Source: Novakomyces olei (lineage: Eukaryota > Ascomycota > Novakomycetes > Novakomycetales > Novakomycetaceae). From it: a stretch of 64,000 nucleotides of DNA. The DNA is taken from assembly GCA_016906335.1 (NCBI GenBank), contig JADEYG010000007.1, positions 2,434,001 through 2,498,000 on the forward strand, given 5' to 3'. The stretch's first letter is position 1, and every line of letters begins with the position of its first letter. Below the pieces are notes generated by a model, which saw only the letters and a list, made by a program, of their open reading frames with translations, was not told the origin of the DNA and did no database searches. Positions 10,922 through 21,704 of this stretch are shown one piece after another. The translations under genes were made by a program, and so were the position numbers.

Positions 10922-11302
10922 CGAACAAGACGCAGCTGTAAAAAAAAACAAAAACAAAAAAATTCTTACACGCAGAAATCGCCTACTGCCCACAGATCGT
11001 CTGCCATAGTACTGCTGTCGCTACTGAAGAGGGCAAGTTTGATTAATTGGCTGATCGACGAGTCGAATGGATTATTCGTGGAGTCGACCTTGTTTTCCAA
11101 AGTAACCAGCTCATAGATTATTTATTATTAAAACACAATTAATATTAAATAATTTATATAATAATTATTAATATTAAATAGCAATTGATTGATTATAATC
11201 ATAAATATACTCATAATTTTTGTTAAATATACTCATAATTATTATTAAATAATTAATTATAATTATCAATTAATTATAATTGACTAATTCGCGTGCTTTT
11301 GA
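10922..11302. other. Divergent promoter region between ECM15 and the P-loop ATPase gene
   Basis: Positions 11110-11290 are almost pure A/T (AATTATTAATATTAAAT-like). Positions 10966-11119 hold a minus-strand open frame ending ADDLWAVGDFCV, probably leader or uORF material of ECM15, and a plus-strand ATG at about 11066 followed by a GTAACC donor that could be the missing first exon of the ATPase gene. Neither is proven. Confidence 0.4.
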
Positions 11303-13274
11303 GGCACTTTGCTACTCCAATCTGCAGCCATTGCGTGCCCAGCAGTACTACGCCTTGGCCTGCGCCAGCTGGGCCGGCAGCAGCCGTGGCTGCTGCTGAT
11401 ACAGCGGCCAGCGCTGCCCTCTCGCGACGGGCTGGCAAGGTACAAGAGCTCAAACATACGCAGAATCCATGTACAACCCCCACAGCAAGACCAAGCGCTC
11501 GGCTCACAGGCGCACGGGAAGGAGTACAGCTCCGAGGCCGAGCCGGAGCCTAGTTCTAGAGCGACAAGAAGTAATGGCAACGGCAGTGCCAATGGCGACA
11601 GTATGTCTCGGCGCGTTGCAGATACAATGGTAACGTCTGTTTTATCGCTGCTTATACTGGCATTGTGTGGCTTTGGCTACCACAGATGGTACAAGCACAT
11701 GGTTCTGGCCAAAATAAAGCATGCCTTTGATACGGGAGACCCCGCGCTCGATTTACACAGTGACAGCTCTGCCAATTTTGCAAAGTACAGTGCAAAGCAG
11801 GGCAGGGATGAGCACTGGATTGAACGGTTGGAGCAAGGCCAGATTGACCGTATAATGACAGGGGCAGAGCGTGGATATTACTACCTTTTGCTTGGGGAAA
11901 AAGGCACAGGCAAGGAGGATTTGATACTGGAAGGTATGCGCCGCTGTAATGGACATGGCGTTTCCATGTTTGAGGCCCACTCGGACCTGGAAATTGTACG
12001 CGTTCGGTTGGGTAAAGCGCTTGACTACGAGTACAGTGAAGACTTTGTCGGTCAACTGTTTTCTATCCGCGGACCCCGTGAGTCTAGCAGTGCCTTGCTA
12101 GATATTGAGCGCGCTCTAAACAAACTCGAGAAAGTAGCAGTCCGCCGGAAATTGCAGCGACCAGAAGGATCTCCACCTCCGCCGCCCTTTGTACTCGTTA
12201 TCAACAACTTGCACCTTGTCAAGGACGATGAAGACGGTAATAAACTGCTTGAACTGTTGCAGCAGAGGGCAGAACTCTGGGCAGAAAGCAGTATTGTTAC
12301 AATGGTCTTTAATAGCGACGAGTACTGGGTCTATCAGCGACTAAAATCTCTCGGCTCAAAGCTCCGCGTTATTTCTGTCCGTGATCTATCGCGCACAGAG
12401 ACAGTGGCCGCCATTAAGGGATTCCGGCGCAAAGCACTAGGAATTGAGGAGCCGGACGAAACTTTACACAAGATTTACGATGCTATTGGTGGCCGAATGC
12501 AGTTTGTTAATGCGGTCGCACGCCAAGCTGATATGCAGCTTGAAGTTGCGCGCTTGTACGAACAAGAGCGCACTTGGCTCTTGAGCCAGGTTGGACTTAT
12601 TCCTGATTTCGACGATGACGTAATGGACCAGCAAAAATGGGCCTCAGCCGCGTTTCTGCTGGCAAAAGCGCTGGTTGAGCGACAGCAAGAAACTTTGGCG
12701 GAAAGGGGTTGTGACTCGGTTGACGGAGGCTATTTAAACGAGAGTGAATTACGGCCAGATATGCCTCTCTACCGGGCACGTCAGGCTATGACCAGGGCCG
12801 ATTTTATTCAAGCGCTGGACACTCTGAATATTTTCACTATCGATTCTTCCGGTAATGCAAAGGCAGACAGGTATGGGTTTTGTTCCATCTATTTCGTTAT
12901 TTGTTGCCCTCTTATTTTAATTGAAACCTGAAAATAATAAAAGACATTGGAAGAATAAATATTGGGGAAGAAGAAAAAGAAAAGCTTTAAAAGCTATCCC
13001 GTCCCATCAACCTTTTACTGATTTTGATCGCAAACTCTAACGTGCTAGTGTTCTAATGATGCGTGTGCTCTGGGACCTTGTACATGAACCAGATTTCGAT
13101 GCAAACTTACAAAACGTGCTAGATCGTATTTCGGAAGTTGAAAGGTAAGAGAGAGGACAAAATTTTCTGGATTTGCAATTTGCTAATTCATACAGTCTTC
13201 ACCGAACACGGGAGCTCACGTTCAAAAAAGATTTGCCACAAATAAGCTTACGATATCTGCCGGCCCAGAAATAA
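11303..13274 (+). CDS. Mitochondrial P-loop ATPase (Yme2/RNA12-like), 5' end unresolved
   Basis: Exons 11303(or 11309)-12870, 13049-13144 and 13196-13274 join in phase to at least 578 aa. Residues about 1-50 are Arg/Leu/Ser-rich and end LARYKSS, like a mitochondrial presequence; one membrane segment follows (TSVLSLLILALCGFGYHRWY, about 107-126). The ATPase core has a Walker A-like GEKGTGKEDL and Walker B-like FVLVINNLHLV, then conserved FNSDEYWVYQRLKSLGSKLR and GGRMQFVNAVARQAD. Exons 2-3 add MRVLWDLVHEPDFDAN and RTRELTFKKDLPQISLRYL. There is no ATG before 11603 in this frame, and TGA at 11300-11302 closes it upstream, so a short first exon is missing; otherwise translation starts at 11603. 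AAA-like/RNA12-type assignment is by motif only. Confidence 0.72.
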
Positions 13275-14531
13275 GCGTGCTTTCTTCTATATCCCATGTC
13301 GATTAGTGAAGGTAAGCAACTGGGTTTCCGGCCGATGCGCACAAATATGCCGCAATTCCTAAAAGGCGTACATAACCTTAACTCTGTACAAAGGTCTCGT
13401 TCGCTGCAGGAACGGAGTCATTGTTTACAAGCAGGATGTGACTGACACGTAAAGCGCGTCGGGACGCGTAATGTCCGCTATCATCCTTTAATAAAAGCAA
13501 TCTAGTATGCGAAAATGGCGCTTTTCATTGGCTCAAGATAATATTTGGTGGGTGACATCATTTATTATGTGAGCTGTCCTAATCGGGTAATACCAGCACT
13601 CGACCACAACAACAGGCGACGAACGGGGCAAAATGCTCCGCTTGGGTCGGGATAGCCGGCGTCTTTGCTGGCATCCTACAGTGTAGGCTGTTCCAAAGGT
13701 AAAACCTGTTTAGCAAATACAACAAATTAGCGTCAAAGTTTAGTGTCGCCAGCGCCATTTTCGTCTGGTCCTTTGCCCACGAATAGCTTAATATGATTGG
13801 CTATGCGAATATAGTATGGACTAATCATATATTACTCCTATTGTTTACGCGGCGCTCAAGTACTGCCCGTGTATGTAATGGACCAATCATGACAGCAGGG
13901 ACAATGAAGTTACCCTTTTGGGCTATACGTCAAAGTAGTATGCCTTTTTATTGGGAACGATACGCAACCATACATTATGCAGGTCATTGCCAGCCACTGG
14001 TACGCGAATTGATATGGCCCGCACCCAATGTAAGGGATATCAAACCGCACTAAATCATGGTTCGCCGTTACTGGTGCACTGGACGCGTCGCGTTATATCA
14101 ATTACGTTATATTAATTACGTTATATTAATTACGCGTTCTGTCCCAAACGGGAAATAATGCCTGCCGTCCAACACTAGTTTTGCAAACAAAGAGAAAAGA
14201 TTTGGTCTCGGCTGCTTGCACGGCACTAATCAAAGTGTTTCACCCCGTACACAATGGCTAAAATGTGCGTAGACGGAGGACGAGAAATCAAAGATAAAAA
14301 GCGCACAAAGACCTCTTGATACCTTTCCATTGCTGCTCACCTGTCGCTCTTTGTCCCTCACTCTCTTTAACCACCACATTCCTTTACAAGGCAGACTTTG
14401 TGTCGGCCGTCCTATCTTTGCAGCACCTCGAGGCTCTTTGTACCCTCGGCGACTCTCTTTAACTTTTATCTTCTCCACAAACATTTTGGACACTGCGATT
14501 TTTTGGACACTCGTTTTCCAATTCACTCACA
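13275..14531. other. Long intergenic region upstream of the GH16 gene
   Basis: No supported gene in about 1.26 kb. Short palindromic AT stretch with three copies of ATTACGTTATATTA-like sequence at about 14092-14130. A pyrimidine-rich tract (14330-14520, many CTCTTT runs) directly precedes the GH16 start and looks like a yeast-type leader of a highly expressed secreted gene. Confidence 0.5.
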
Positions 14532-15875
14532 ATGCTGACAGCGGCCATTGCCCTTGTCATTGTGGGCCATTCGCTGGCGGCACCGATAGAAAAACGGCAG
14601 CAAGTTGTTACGGAAGTGCAAACAGCGTATGCAACGGAGACGGTAGCGACAGTTGTCGAAACTGTAAACTATGCCACATGGTTCACCCCCGACCCTTCAG
14701 CGACTACGATTGATTACGCTACCTGGTTCACACCAGACCCAGCGAAAACGGCAGAGTACGCTGCGTGGTACACTCCCTCACAGTCTGAGGCGGATTCCTG
14801 GTTCGGTGTTGGCAATGCCGAGCCGACGTCTGCTCCTGCGGCCCCCACTTCAGAGGCACCTTCTCCTCCGGCCCCCACTTCAGCGGCACCTTCTCCTCCG
14901 GCCCCCACTTCAGAGGCACCTTCTCCTCCGGCCCCCACTTCAGCGGCACCTTCTCCTCCGGCCCCCACTTCAGAGGCGCCTTCTCCTCCGGCCCCCACTT
15001 CAGCGGCACCTTCTCCTCCGGCCCCCACTTCAGAGGCGCCTTCTCCTCCGGCCCCCACTTCAGAGGCGCCTTCTCCTCCGGCCCCCACTTCGGCCCCCAC
15101 TTCGACCCCCACCTCTACGCCTGCAGCAACCCCAACTGCTCCCCCATCTTCGGGCTACCAGTTCAACAATCTATGGTGGGAGGACGATTTTAATGGCAAC
15201 GCGTTGGACACGAGTATGTGGACCGTAATAACAGGCGACGGCTGCCCTAATGTTTGCGGATGGGGCAACGGTGAGCAGGAGACTTATAGCGAGGAAAACG
15301 TGGCAGTGGGCGATGGAGCTCTCAAGATCACTGCGTGGTACAATGGCAACGACGCTAAATGGCACAGCGGTAAAGTTACTACGCAAAACAGCCGTTCACT
15401 CGCTTCAGGACGTGTCGAGGCGGCAATTAAGCTGCCCCGCAATAATGGAGCCTTCCCCGCGTTTTGGATGATGCCCTCCAAGGCTGGCGCTTCTTGGCCC
15501 TTGGATGGAGAAATCGATATTATCGAGTACCAGCAATTATGGAACGGGTTACCCTCTACTCTGCACTTTGCCAGCTCTCCCGGCGGCCAGCAGGTTGGCA
15601 GTGATTCAAGCTTCTATTCCGCCACGTCTGACATGGACACTGTGTACCACGTTTATGGTATGGAGTGGGACGAAAACAAGGTGACCTACTACCGCGACGG
15701 CAACGAAATCGGGTCCTATGGCAACGACGGCAACTATGCAAATTACCCATACACTGCAGACAATCCTTTTTACGTCATTTTCAACCTTGCCCTGGGACCC
15801 TCTTGGGGCGTACAGGCCACAGACGAGTCACAGACCGTGCAAATGCTCGTTGATTACGTACGGTGGTACACATGA
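14532..15875 (+). CDS. Secreted GH16 beta-glucanase-like glycosidase
   Basis: Single exon, 447 aa. Signal peptide MLTAAIALVIVGHSLAAP followed by IEKRQQ, a Kex2-type site. Residues about 35-95 carry three short repeats of the type YATWFTPDP. Residues about 96-200 are a Pro/Ser/Thr/Ala linker of 10-aa repeats (SEAPSPPAPT and SAAPSPPAPT) likely to be O-mannosylated. The catalytic GH16 domain runs from about 210 to 447, with the signature EIDIIE: E327 nucleophile, D329, E332 acid/base. Other conserved pieces are WWEDDFNG, GRVEAAIKLP and FNLALGPSWG. The family hydrolyses beta-1,3/1,4-glucans, sometimes with transglycosylation of the cell wall; the exact substrate cannot be told. No GPI signal is seen at the C-terminus (ends YVRWYT). 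Confidence 0.92.
   Translation: MLTAAIALVIVGHSLAAPIEKRQQVVTEVQTAYATETVATVVETVNYATWFTPDPSATTIDYATWFTPDPAKTAEYAAWYTPSQSEADSWFGVGNAEPTSAPAAPTSEAPSPPAPTSAAPSPPAPTSEAPSPPAPTSAAPSPPAPTSEAPSPPAPTSAAPSPPAPTSEAPSPPAPTSEAPSPPAPTSAPTSTPTSTPAATPTAPPSSGYQFNNLWWEDDFNGNALDTSMWTVITGDGCPNVCGWGNGEQETYSEENVAVGDGALKITAWYNGNDAKWHSGKVTTQNSRSLASGRVEAAIKLPRNNGAFPAFWMMPSKAGASWPLDGEIDIIEYQQLWNGLPSTLHFASSPGGQQVGSDSSFYSATSDMDTVYHVYGMEWDENKVTYYRDGNEIGSYGNDGNYANYPYTADNPFYVIFNLALGPSWGVQATDESQTVQMLVDYVRWYT
14836..15108 (+). repeat. In-frame 30/60-bp repeat encoding the GH16 linker
   Basis: Eight 30-nt monomers in which SEA and SAA types alternate (three SEA-SAA pairs, then two SEA copies), so the higher-order unit is 60 nt. 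Monomers differ at only one or two bases (gcacc/gcgcc), which points to recent amplification or gene conversion. Confidence 0.9.
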
Positions 15876-16606
15876 GCCGGGTGAAACATGTTTATGCGGA
15901 GTAAATTGCTTTCTTTTCGTCTTATTTTTGGTTTTTCTAGCGGTCGGTCGTACCCAATCTCTCTTTTCATTGTCATGTCGCATCTGATTGCAAGACCGTT
16001 CAGCAGTCTTAACGTGGGATAGTTGTCTATTTAACGGTGGGATATTTTAGAGTACACAATCTCGTGCGCTGCCATGTAGGTTTGTAAGCTGTGCTAAACG
16101 ATAGAAAATATAATATAGAAAATATAGTATTTAATAAAATATAAAATATAAAATATAAAATATAAAATATAAAATATAAAATATAAAATATAAAATATAA
16201 AATATAAAATATAAAATATAAAATATAAAATATAAAATATAAAATATAAAATATAAAATATAAAATATAAAATATAAAATATAAAATATAAAATATAAAA
16301 TATAAAATATAAAATATAAAATATAAAATATAAAATATAAAATATAAAATATAAAATATAAAATATAAAATATAAAATATAAAATATAAAATATAAAATA
16401 TAAAATATAAAATATATTAATATATTAATATATTAATATAATAATATAATAATATAAAATTATTGTATGCAGGGTGGCATGTTAGACGCGCATATTACTT
16501 GAACTAACCCACACTCCATATTGGCATTTGTGTGGAGGAGATACGGTGATTGCAGATAATAATATAAATACAAAAACCGTTCCTCCCACCACGGCACCGA
16601 CCCACA
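15876..16606. repeat. (AAAATAT)n minisatellite in intergenic DNA
   Basis: From about 16133 to 16415 a 7-bp unit (AAAATAT) repeats about 40 times nearly perfectly, followed by ATTAATATATTAATAT and (ATAAT)n to about 16457. No gene seen. The repeat separates the GH16 gene from the FMN dehydrogenase gene. Confidence 0.9.
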
Positions 16607-17902
16607 ATGCCGGCTCCTCTCAGTGTGGAAGAGGTTCGCCTCATTGCCCACGACAAAATGGACAAATTGACTCGCGAGTACTTTAATGACGGATGTAATA
16701 ACGGCGACACTCTTCGCGACAATGTGGAGGCGTTCAGTTTCTATCGGATCCGTCCGAGAGTGCTGCGGGATGTTCGCCAGGTCAGTACTGAGACCCGTGT
16801 ACTCGAATACAATGCGCCTTTTCCGTGTGGCATTGCTCCCGCGGGTAAGTGGATTATTAGATTTGTTGCTTTTGTTCCCCTTTTTCTCTCTAATAGCTTT
16901 TGTTTCTCTAATTGCTTTTGTTCTCTCTTGCTCGGTCGGACGCCGCTTATATTTCATTCATTTTTGCCCTATTTCCACTAACCGCTAGCGATGCAATGCC
17001 TGGCTCATCCAGAAGGAGAAGAGGCTACTGCTCGAGCTGCTCAGTCGTTGGGCGGAGTTCCAATGGGCCTTTCGTCCTTTTCCACGCGTCCGCTGGACAG
17101 TGTTATCGCACAGCGCACAACGGCGGCCCCGTTTGCTCTGCAATTGTACGTGTTTGAAAACAGGGCCACCAGCGAGGATCTGGTAGCCCGTGCCCGTGAG
17201 GCTGGGTACAAGGCAGTTTTTCTCACTGTGGATACACCGATGCTGGGGACACGGTTCAATGAGATTCGGAACGAATTCCGTCTTCCAGCGCCGTGGACAC
17301 TGGGCAACTTTGATTCCCAGGATGAAGTTCAGACGTACGGCGACAATGTTACACTCGCACGAGAAGGCAAATTACCCAAGGAAGGGGAAAGTAGTGTGCC
17401 CTTGAACAAGAGCGATCCCAGTTTAAACTGGGAAAAGGATATCCCCTGGTTGAAAAAGGTTGCTGGCCCGGACATGCAGGTATGGGTAAAGGGTATTTTG
17501 ACTGCTGAAGACGTGGAATTGGCTATCCAGCACGGAGTAGACGGGATTGTTGTATCAAATCACGGTGGACGCCAGCTGGACTCGGCCATGGCCACCTTGG
17601 ATGCTCTGCCAGAGTGTGCTGCTGCCGCTAATGGCCGTGTGCCGGTACATGTGGATGGGGGTATTCGAACTGGGGCAGATATTTTCAAAGCCGTTGCTCT
17701 TGGAGCAGATTACGTATGGGTTGGGCGGCCTGTGCTGTGGGGCCTCGCTTACGACGGACAAAGGGGTGTTGAATTAGTCTTGAAACTGTTATACGACGAG
17801 TTCAAGCTGGCAATGGCTCTTGCCGGCACGATTTCAGTGAAGGATATAACAAGAGAGTATCTTGTACGTAGAACTCGCGACGGAATTATATCCAGATTGT
17901 AG
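16607..17902 (+). CDS. FMN-dependent alpha-hydroxy-acid dehydrogenase/oxidase
   Basis: Two exons, 16607-16844 and 16989-17902, 383 aa; intron 144 nt, donor GTAAGT, acceptor CTAACCGCTAG. TIM-barrel flavoenzyme of the glycolate oxidase/lactate oxidase/mandelate dehydrogenase family, oxidising (S)-2-hydroxy acids to 2-oxo acids. Motifs: YFNDGCNNGDTL (N-terminal), PFPCGIAPAAMQCLAHPEGE spanning the splice junction, FLTVDTPMLGTRFNEIRN, WVKGILTAEDVE, and the active-site SNHGGRQLDS with catalytic His271 and substrate-binding Arg274, then DGGIRTGADIFKAVALGAD (FMN phosphate). No cytochrome b2 haem domain and no mitochondrial presequence, so this is the short form. The C-terminus (GIISRL) ends in SRL, a variant PTS1 (SKL-like), so a peroxisomal location is plausible. 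Substrate is not determined. Confidence 0.92.
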
Positions 17903-18386
17903 ACGCTCGCATTGGAAGTATAGACTTGGTTGGCGCTTGCTGGCACTTGGTTTGTACAGTTCGATCGAGTATTAGAATAATAAATCAATTAATACTGTTA
18001 AATGCTCCTCACCTAGTACAATGGCTCCCGCAAACATTCTGATAACAGGCTGCTGTTTACAATACACACCAATCCCAGCAACTGCCTTTTGCTCAATGCA
18101 TCGGTTTACGAGACCGTTGTGTAACGACGACTAATTGGGGACGGGGCCCGTCCGCTTATTCGGAACCGCTTTGAGAATGCATGTAACACAAGTAACCGTG
18201 GACGCTGGTATTATCGCTCACTATAATATAATGAAATCGCTTTTCCGGTATTAGTCGATAAATTAGTGCAACACGTGTTACTTTGCAGTTGTTCGTCCAA
18301 TTATAACGACTACAAAAAAAAAAAAAAAAAAAGAGCTGAAGAGATCGTCGTCCATCAAAACTTATCAGCACTTCATCATCCTCACA
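17903..18386. other. Intergenic region, possible dehydrogenase-like fragment
   Basis: Mostly unremarkable; poly-A of 19 at about 18314-18332. A short ATG frame at 18020-18133 starts MAPANILITGC, recalling the first strand and glycine motif of short-chain dehydrogenases, but it stops after 37 codons with no further similarity. Probably chance or a small relic. Confidence 0.3.
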
Positions 18387-19743
<1,357 letters not shown>

Positions 19744-20244
19744 GAAATTTTGGCAGGGAAAATAAAAGCTAAACCGTTGAACTTAGACACGACTGAATGA
19801 TTGAAGATTTTTTTACTCTTGAAACAAACAAACATTTCGATGGCTTAATTGTACGCGGTAAAAGGTAGCAAGGTCCATCTATGATTTTTTGTAAAGACAC
19901 ATTTGCATTAGATTGCATGTATTTGAGGCATCATTAAAATAGACAGTAAAAAGCAAGCAAAAGCAAATGCTTGAGCTGAACAGGGAATTCAAGCCTACAA
20001 AATCAGTAACCATCAAAACACCTTTGTAGAAGCGCTTTTTAACCATTCCTCTACAGTCGTTCTCTGGCACCTCTTTGAATGCGTAACATGTAAAGTTTCT
20101 AGACTAGCGCAACTTTGTTCACTCGTATTGGCCAATGTGCCAATTGTTTACTTTATACAAAAAAGCACAGATAATACGTTGCTCTTTACAATCTCCATCA
20201 ATTGAAACGCAGCGTGAAGTCAGCCGACTTGAGCTACACATTGA
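19744..20244. other. Convergent intergenic region, nothing seen
   Basis: AT-rich 3' flanks of ARO4 and the next minus-strand gene. No supported coding region or repeat. Confidence 0.55.
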
Positions 20245-21099
20245 CTAAATAATAATCGAGTTTGTATTTGCGAGATGCTTTTTGAATCCTTCCTTGTTGC
20301 TTTCCCTCAGCTCACGCAGCTTTTCCTCCGTCAGCCGTATCTCGCCACCAGCACGCGCTTCACGAGACCTCAGCCGGCCCAAAAACTGAACATTGCCAGC
20401 GGCAAAAACCTCCTCTGGGAGCGTTACTGCTCTCTGTTGGCGCAGAGTGCCAACAGAGCGCCGTGCTTGATCGCTCTCTAGCCACGAGGCCAGAGCATTA
20501 AGCCGCGTGGCCGTATATAAAACACCGTCAGGAATACGCAGGCCCGTTTGTACGAGTGTTCCTTTGAGCAGGTTGACACGCTCAGCAGCGGACAGTGAAC
20601 GTATATCCGTTTTGAGCCAGTCCGGCCCGTCTCGAAGAGACAGGCACTCTGCACAGGCCGCCTTGAAGCCCTCAACGGGTCGATCTGCGAATGGAGCTTC
20701 GCTGTACGAAGCAAATGGCTCAAAGACGAGAACGTTTCGCTGTGCCAATCGCTCTTGTTCTGCCTGTCTCTTGTATTCCTGTCCGATCCGTCGCTGCTCT
20801 GTACGCAAACGAAGCTCCTGCAGTTTTTCTGCCGAAATTCCCAGCTCTTTGCTCTTTTTGGCCGCTGACTGCTGCCGCGAGTTCTTCTCCATACCGAAAA
20901 GGTTCCTCAGCGTAGTGTTTTGCGTTGTATAGCTCTTGAGCCGATTCATGAACGAAGCCCGCTGCTCCGTGTTTGGGAGCTCATCTAGCCCGGGCGCCTC
21001 CGACGGCCGCTGCTGTTTTTGCTGCAGGCTCCGACCTGTGCTGAAAGCGGTACGCTGCCGCGCTGCTTTACACAGCCGCGGTGCCCTCGCTCTGTTCAT
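20245..21099 (-). CDS. Unrecognised, probably mitochondrial protein
   Basis: Single exon, 284 aa, ATG at 21099. The first 25 residues (MNRARAPRLCKAARQRTAFS, then TGRSL) are Arg/Ser/Ala-rich without acid residues, a good mitochondrial presequence. Residues about 75-125 are a charged helix (KSKELGISAEKLQELRLRTE, RRIGQEYKRQAEQERLAQR). The middle (NVLVFEPFASYSEAPFADRP, VEGFKAACAECLSLRDGPDW) and the C-terminal helix (LTEEKLRELRESNKEGFKKH) look globular. I recognise no family; a mitochondrial ribosomal or respiratory-assembly factor would fit the look but is a guess. A TTAGGG-type box lies 133 bp upstream. Confidence 0.7.
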   Translation of the reverse strand: MNRARAPRLCKAARQRTAFSTGRSLQQKQQRPSEAPGLDELPNTEQRASFMNRLKSYTTQNTTLRNLFGMEKNSRQQSAAKKSKELGISAEKLQELRLRTEQRRIGQEYKRQAEQERLAQRNVLVFEPFASYSEAPFADRPVEGFKAACAECLSLRDGPDWLKTDIRSLSAAERVNLLKGTLVQTGLRIPDGVLYTATRLNALASWLESDQARRSVGTLRQQRAVTLPEEVFAAGNVQFLGRLRSREARAGGEIRLTEEKLRELRESNKEGFKKHLANTNSIII

Positions 21100-21231
21100 G
21101 GCTTTTTTTTACTGCCGCTAGCGGTTTGTACTCGAAATATTAGCAGAGAAAAAGAAAATATTCAGCACAATAATATAGAAAATATACGCTGGAGCGTTAA
21201 AGGAGAAAAATAGTATGTATACATGCTACAC

Positions 21232-21247
21232 TAGGGTTAGTTAGGGT
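21232..21247 (+). promoter_or_regulatory. TTAGGG-type box upstream of the 20245-21099 gene
   Basis: TAGGGTTAGTTAGGGT, two units split by a 4-nt gap, 133 bp upstream of the minus-strand start at 21099 and about 460 bp upstream of the peroxin start. The same split spacing recurs at 36161 and 48084. Confidence 0.45.
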
Positions 21248-21248
21248 A

Positions 21249-21704
21249 ACTCGTATACTGTGTTTGGTGTAAAGTAGTGGTATTAGTGTATTATTGTATT
21301 TTATGTATTTATAAGAATCAAATAGCAGGATACTCGTAGGTGTATATACGTATATAAAATATAAATGTGTATAATTCGTATAATTCTTTCTAAACAGAGT
21401 CTAAACAGAGGACAGATAGCACAAAGGTTAGTGTAGTAAACTGGGAAAGCTCACCTTTTTCACAGTACACTGAAGGCGCCTGTACTGACTGATAAATAAA
21501 TAAATAAATAAATGTATATATATATACTAGCATACTTGTACACTATAATTGCTACTCATGGCTTCAATTGCCGACTTTTATATATTTATATTTATATTTA
21601 TATTTATATTTATATTTATATATATATTTATATATTTATATATTTATATATAATGTACGGTAGCACGTGTAAATTCAGCGTGTGGAGAAAAGCCATGGCG
21701 GTCT
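21249..21704. repeat. AT-rich promoter region with (TTTATA)n
   Basis: Holds (AAAT)n at about 21492-21513 and a TTTATATTTATA tract at 21577-21652 directly upstream of the peroxin gene. No gene seen. Confidence 0.7.

Noticed and set aside
14714-15112. Minus-strand and second plus-strand frames over the GH16 linker
   Set aside because: Shadows of the 30-bp in-frame repeat (Glu-Gly-Ala or Leu-Arg-Pro readings); the GH16 frame carries signal peptide and catalytic domain.
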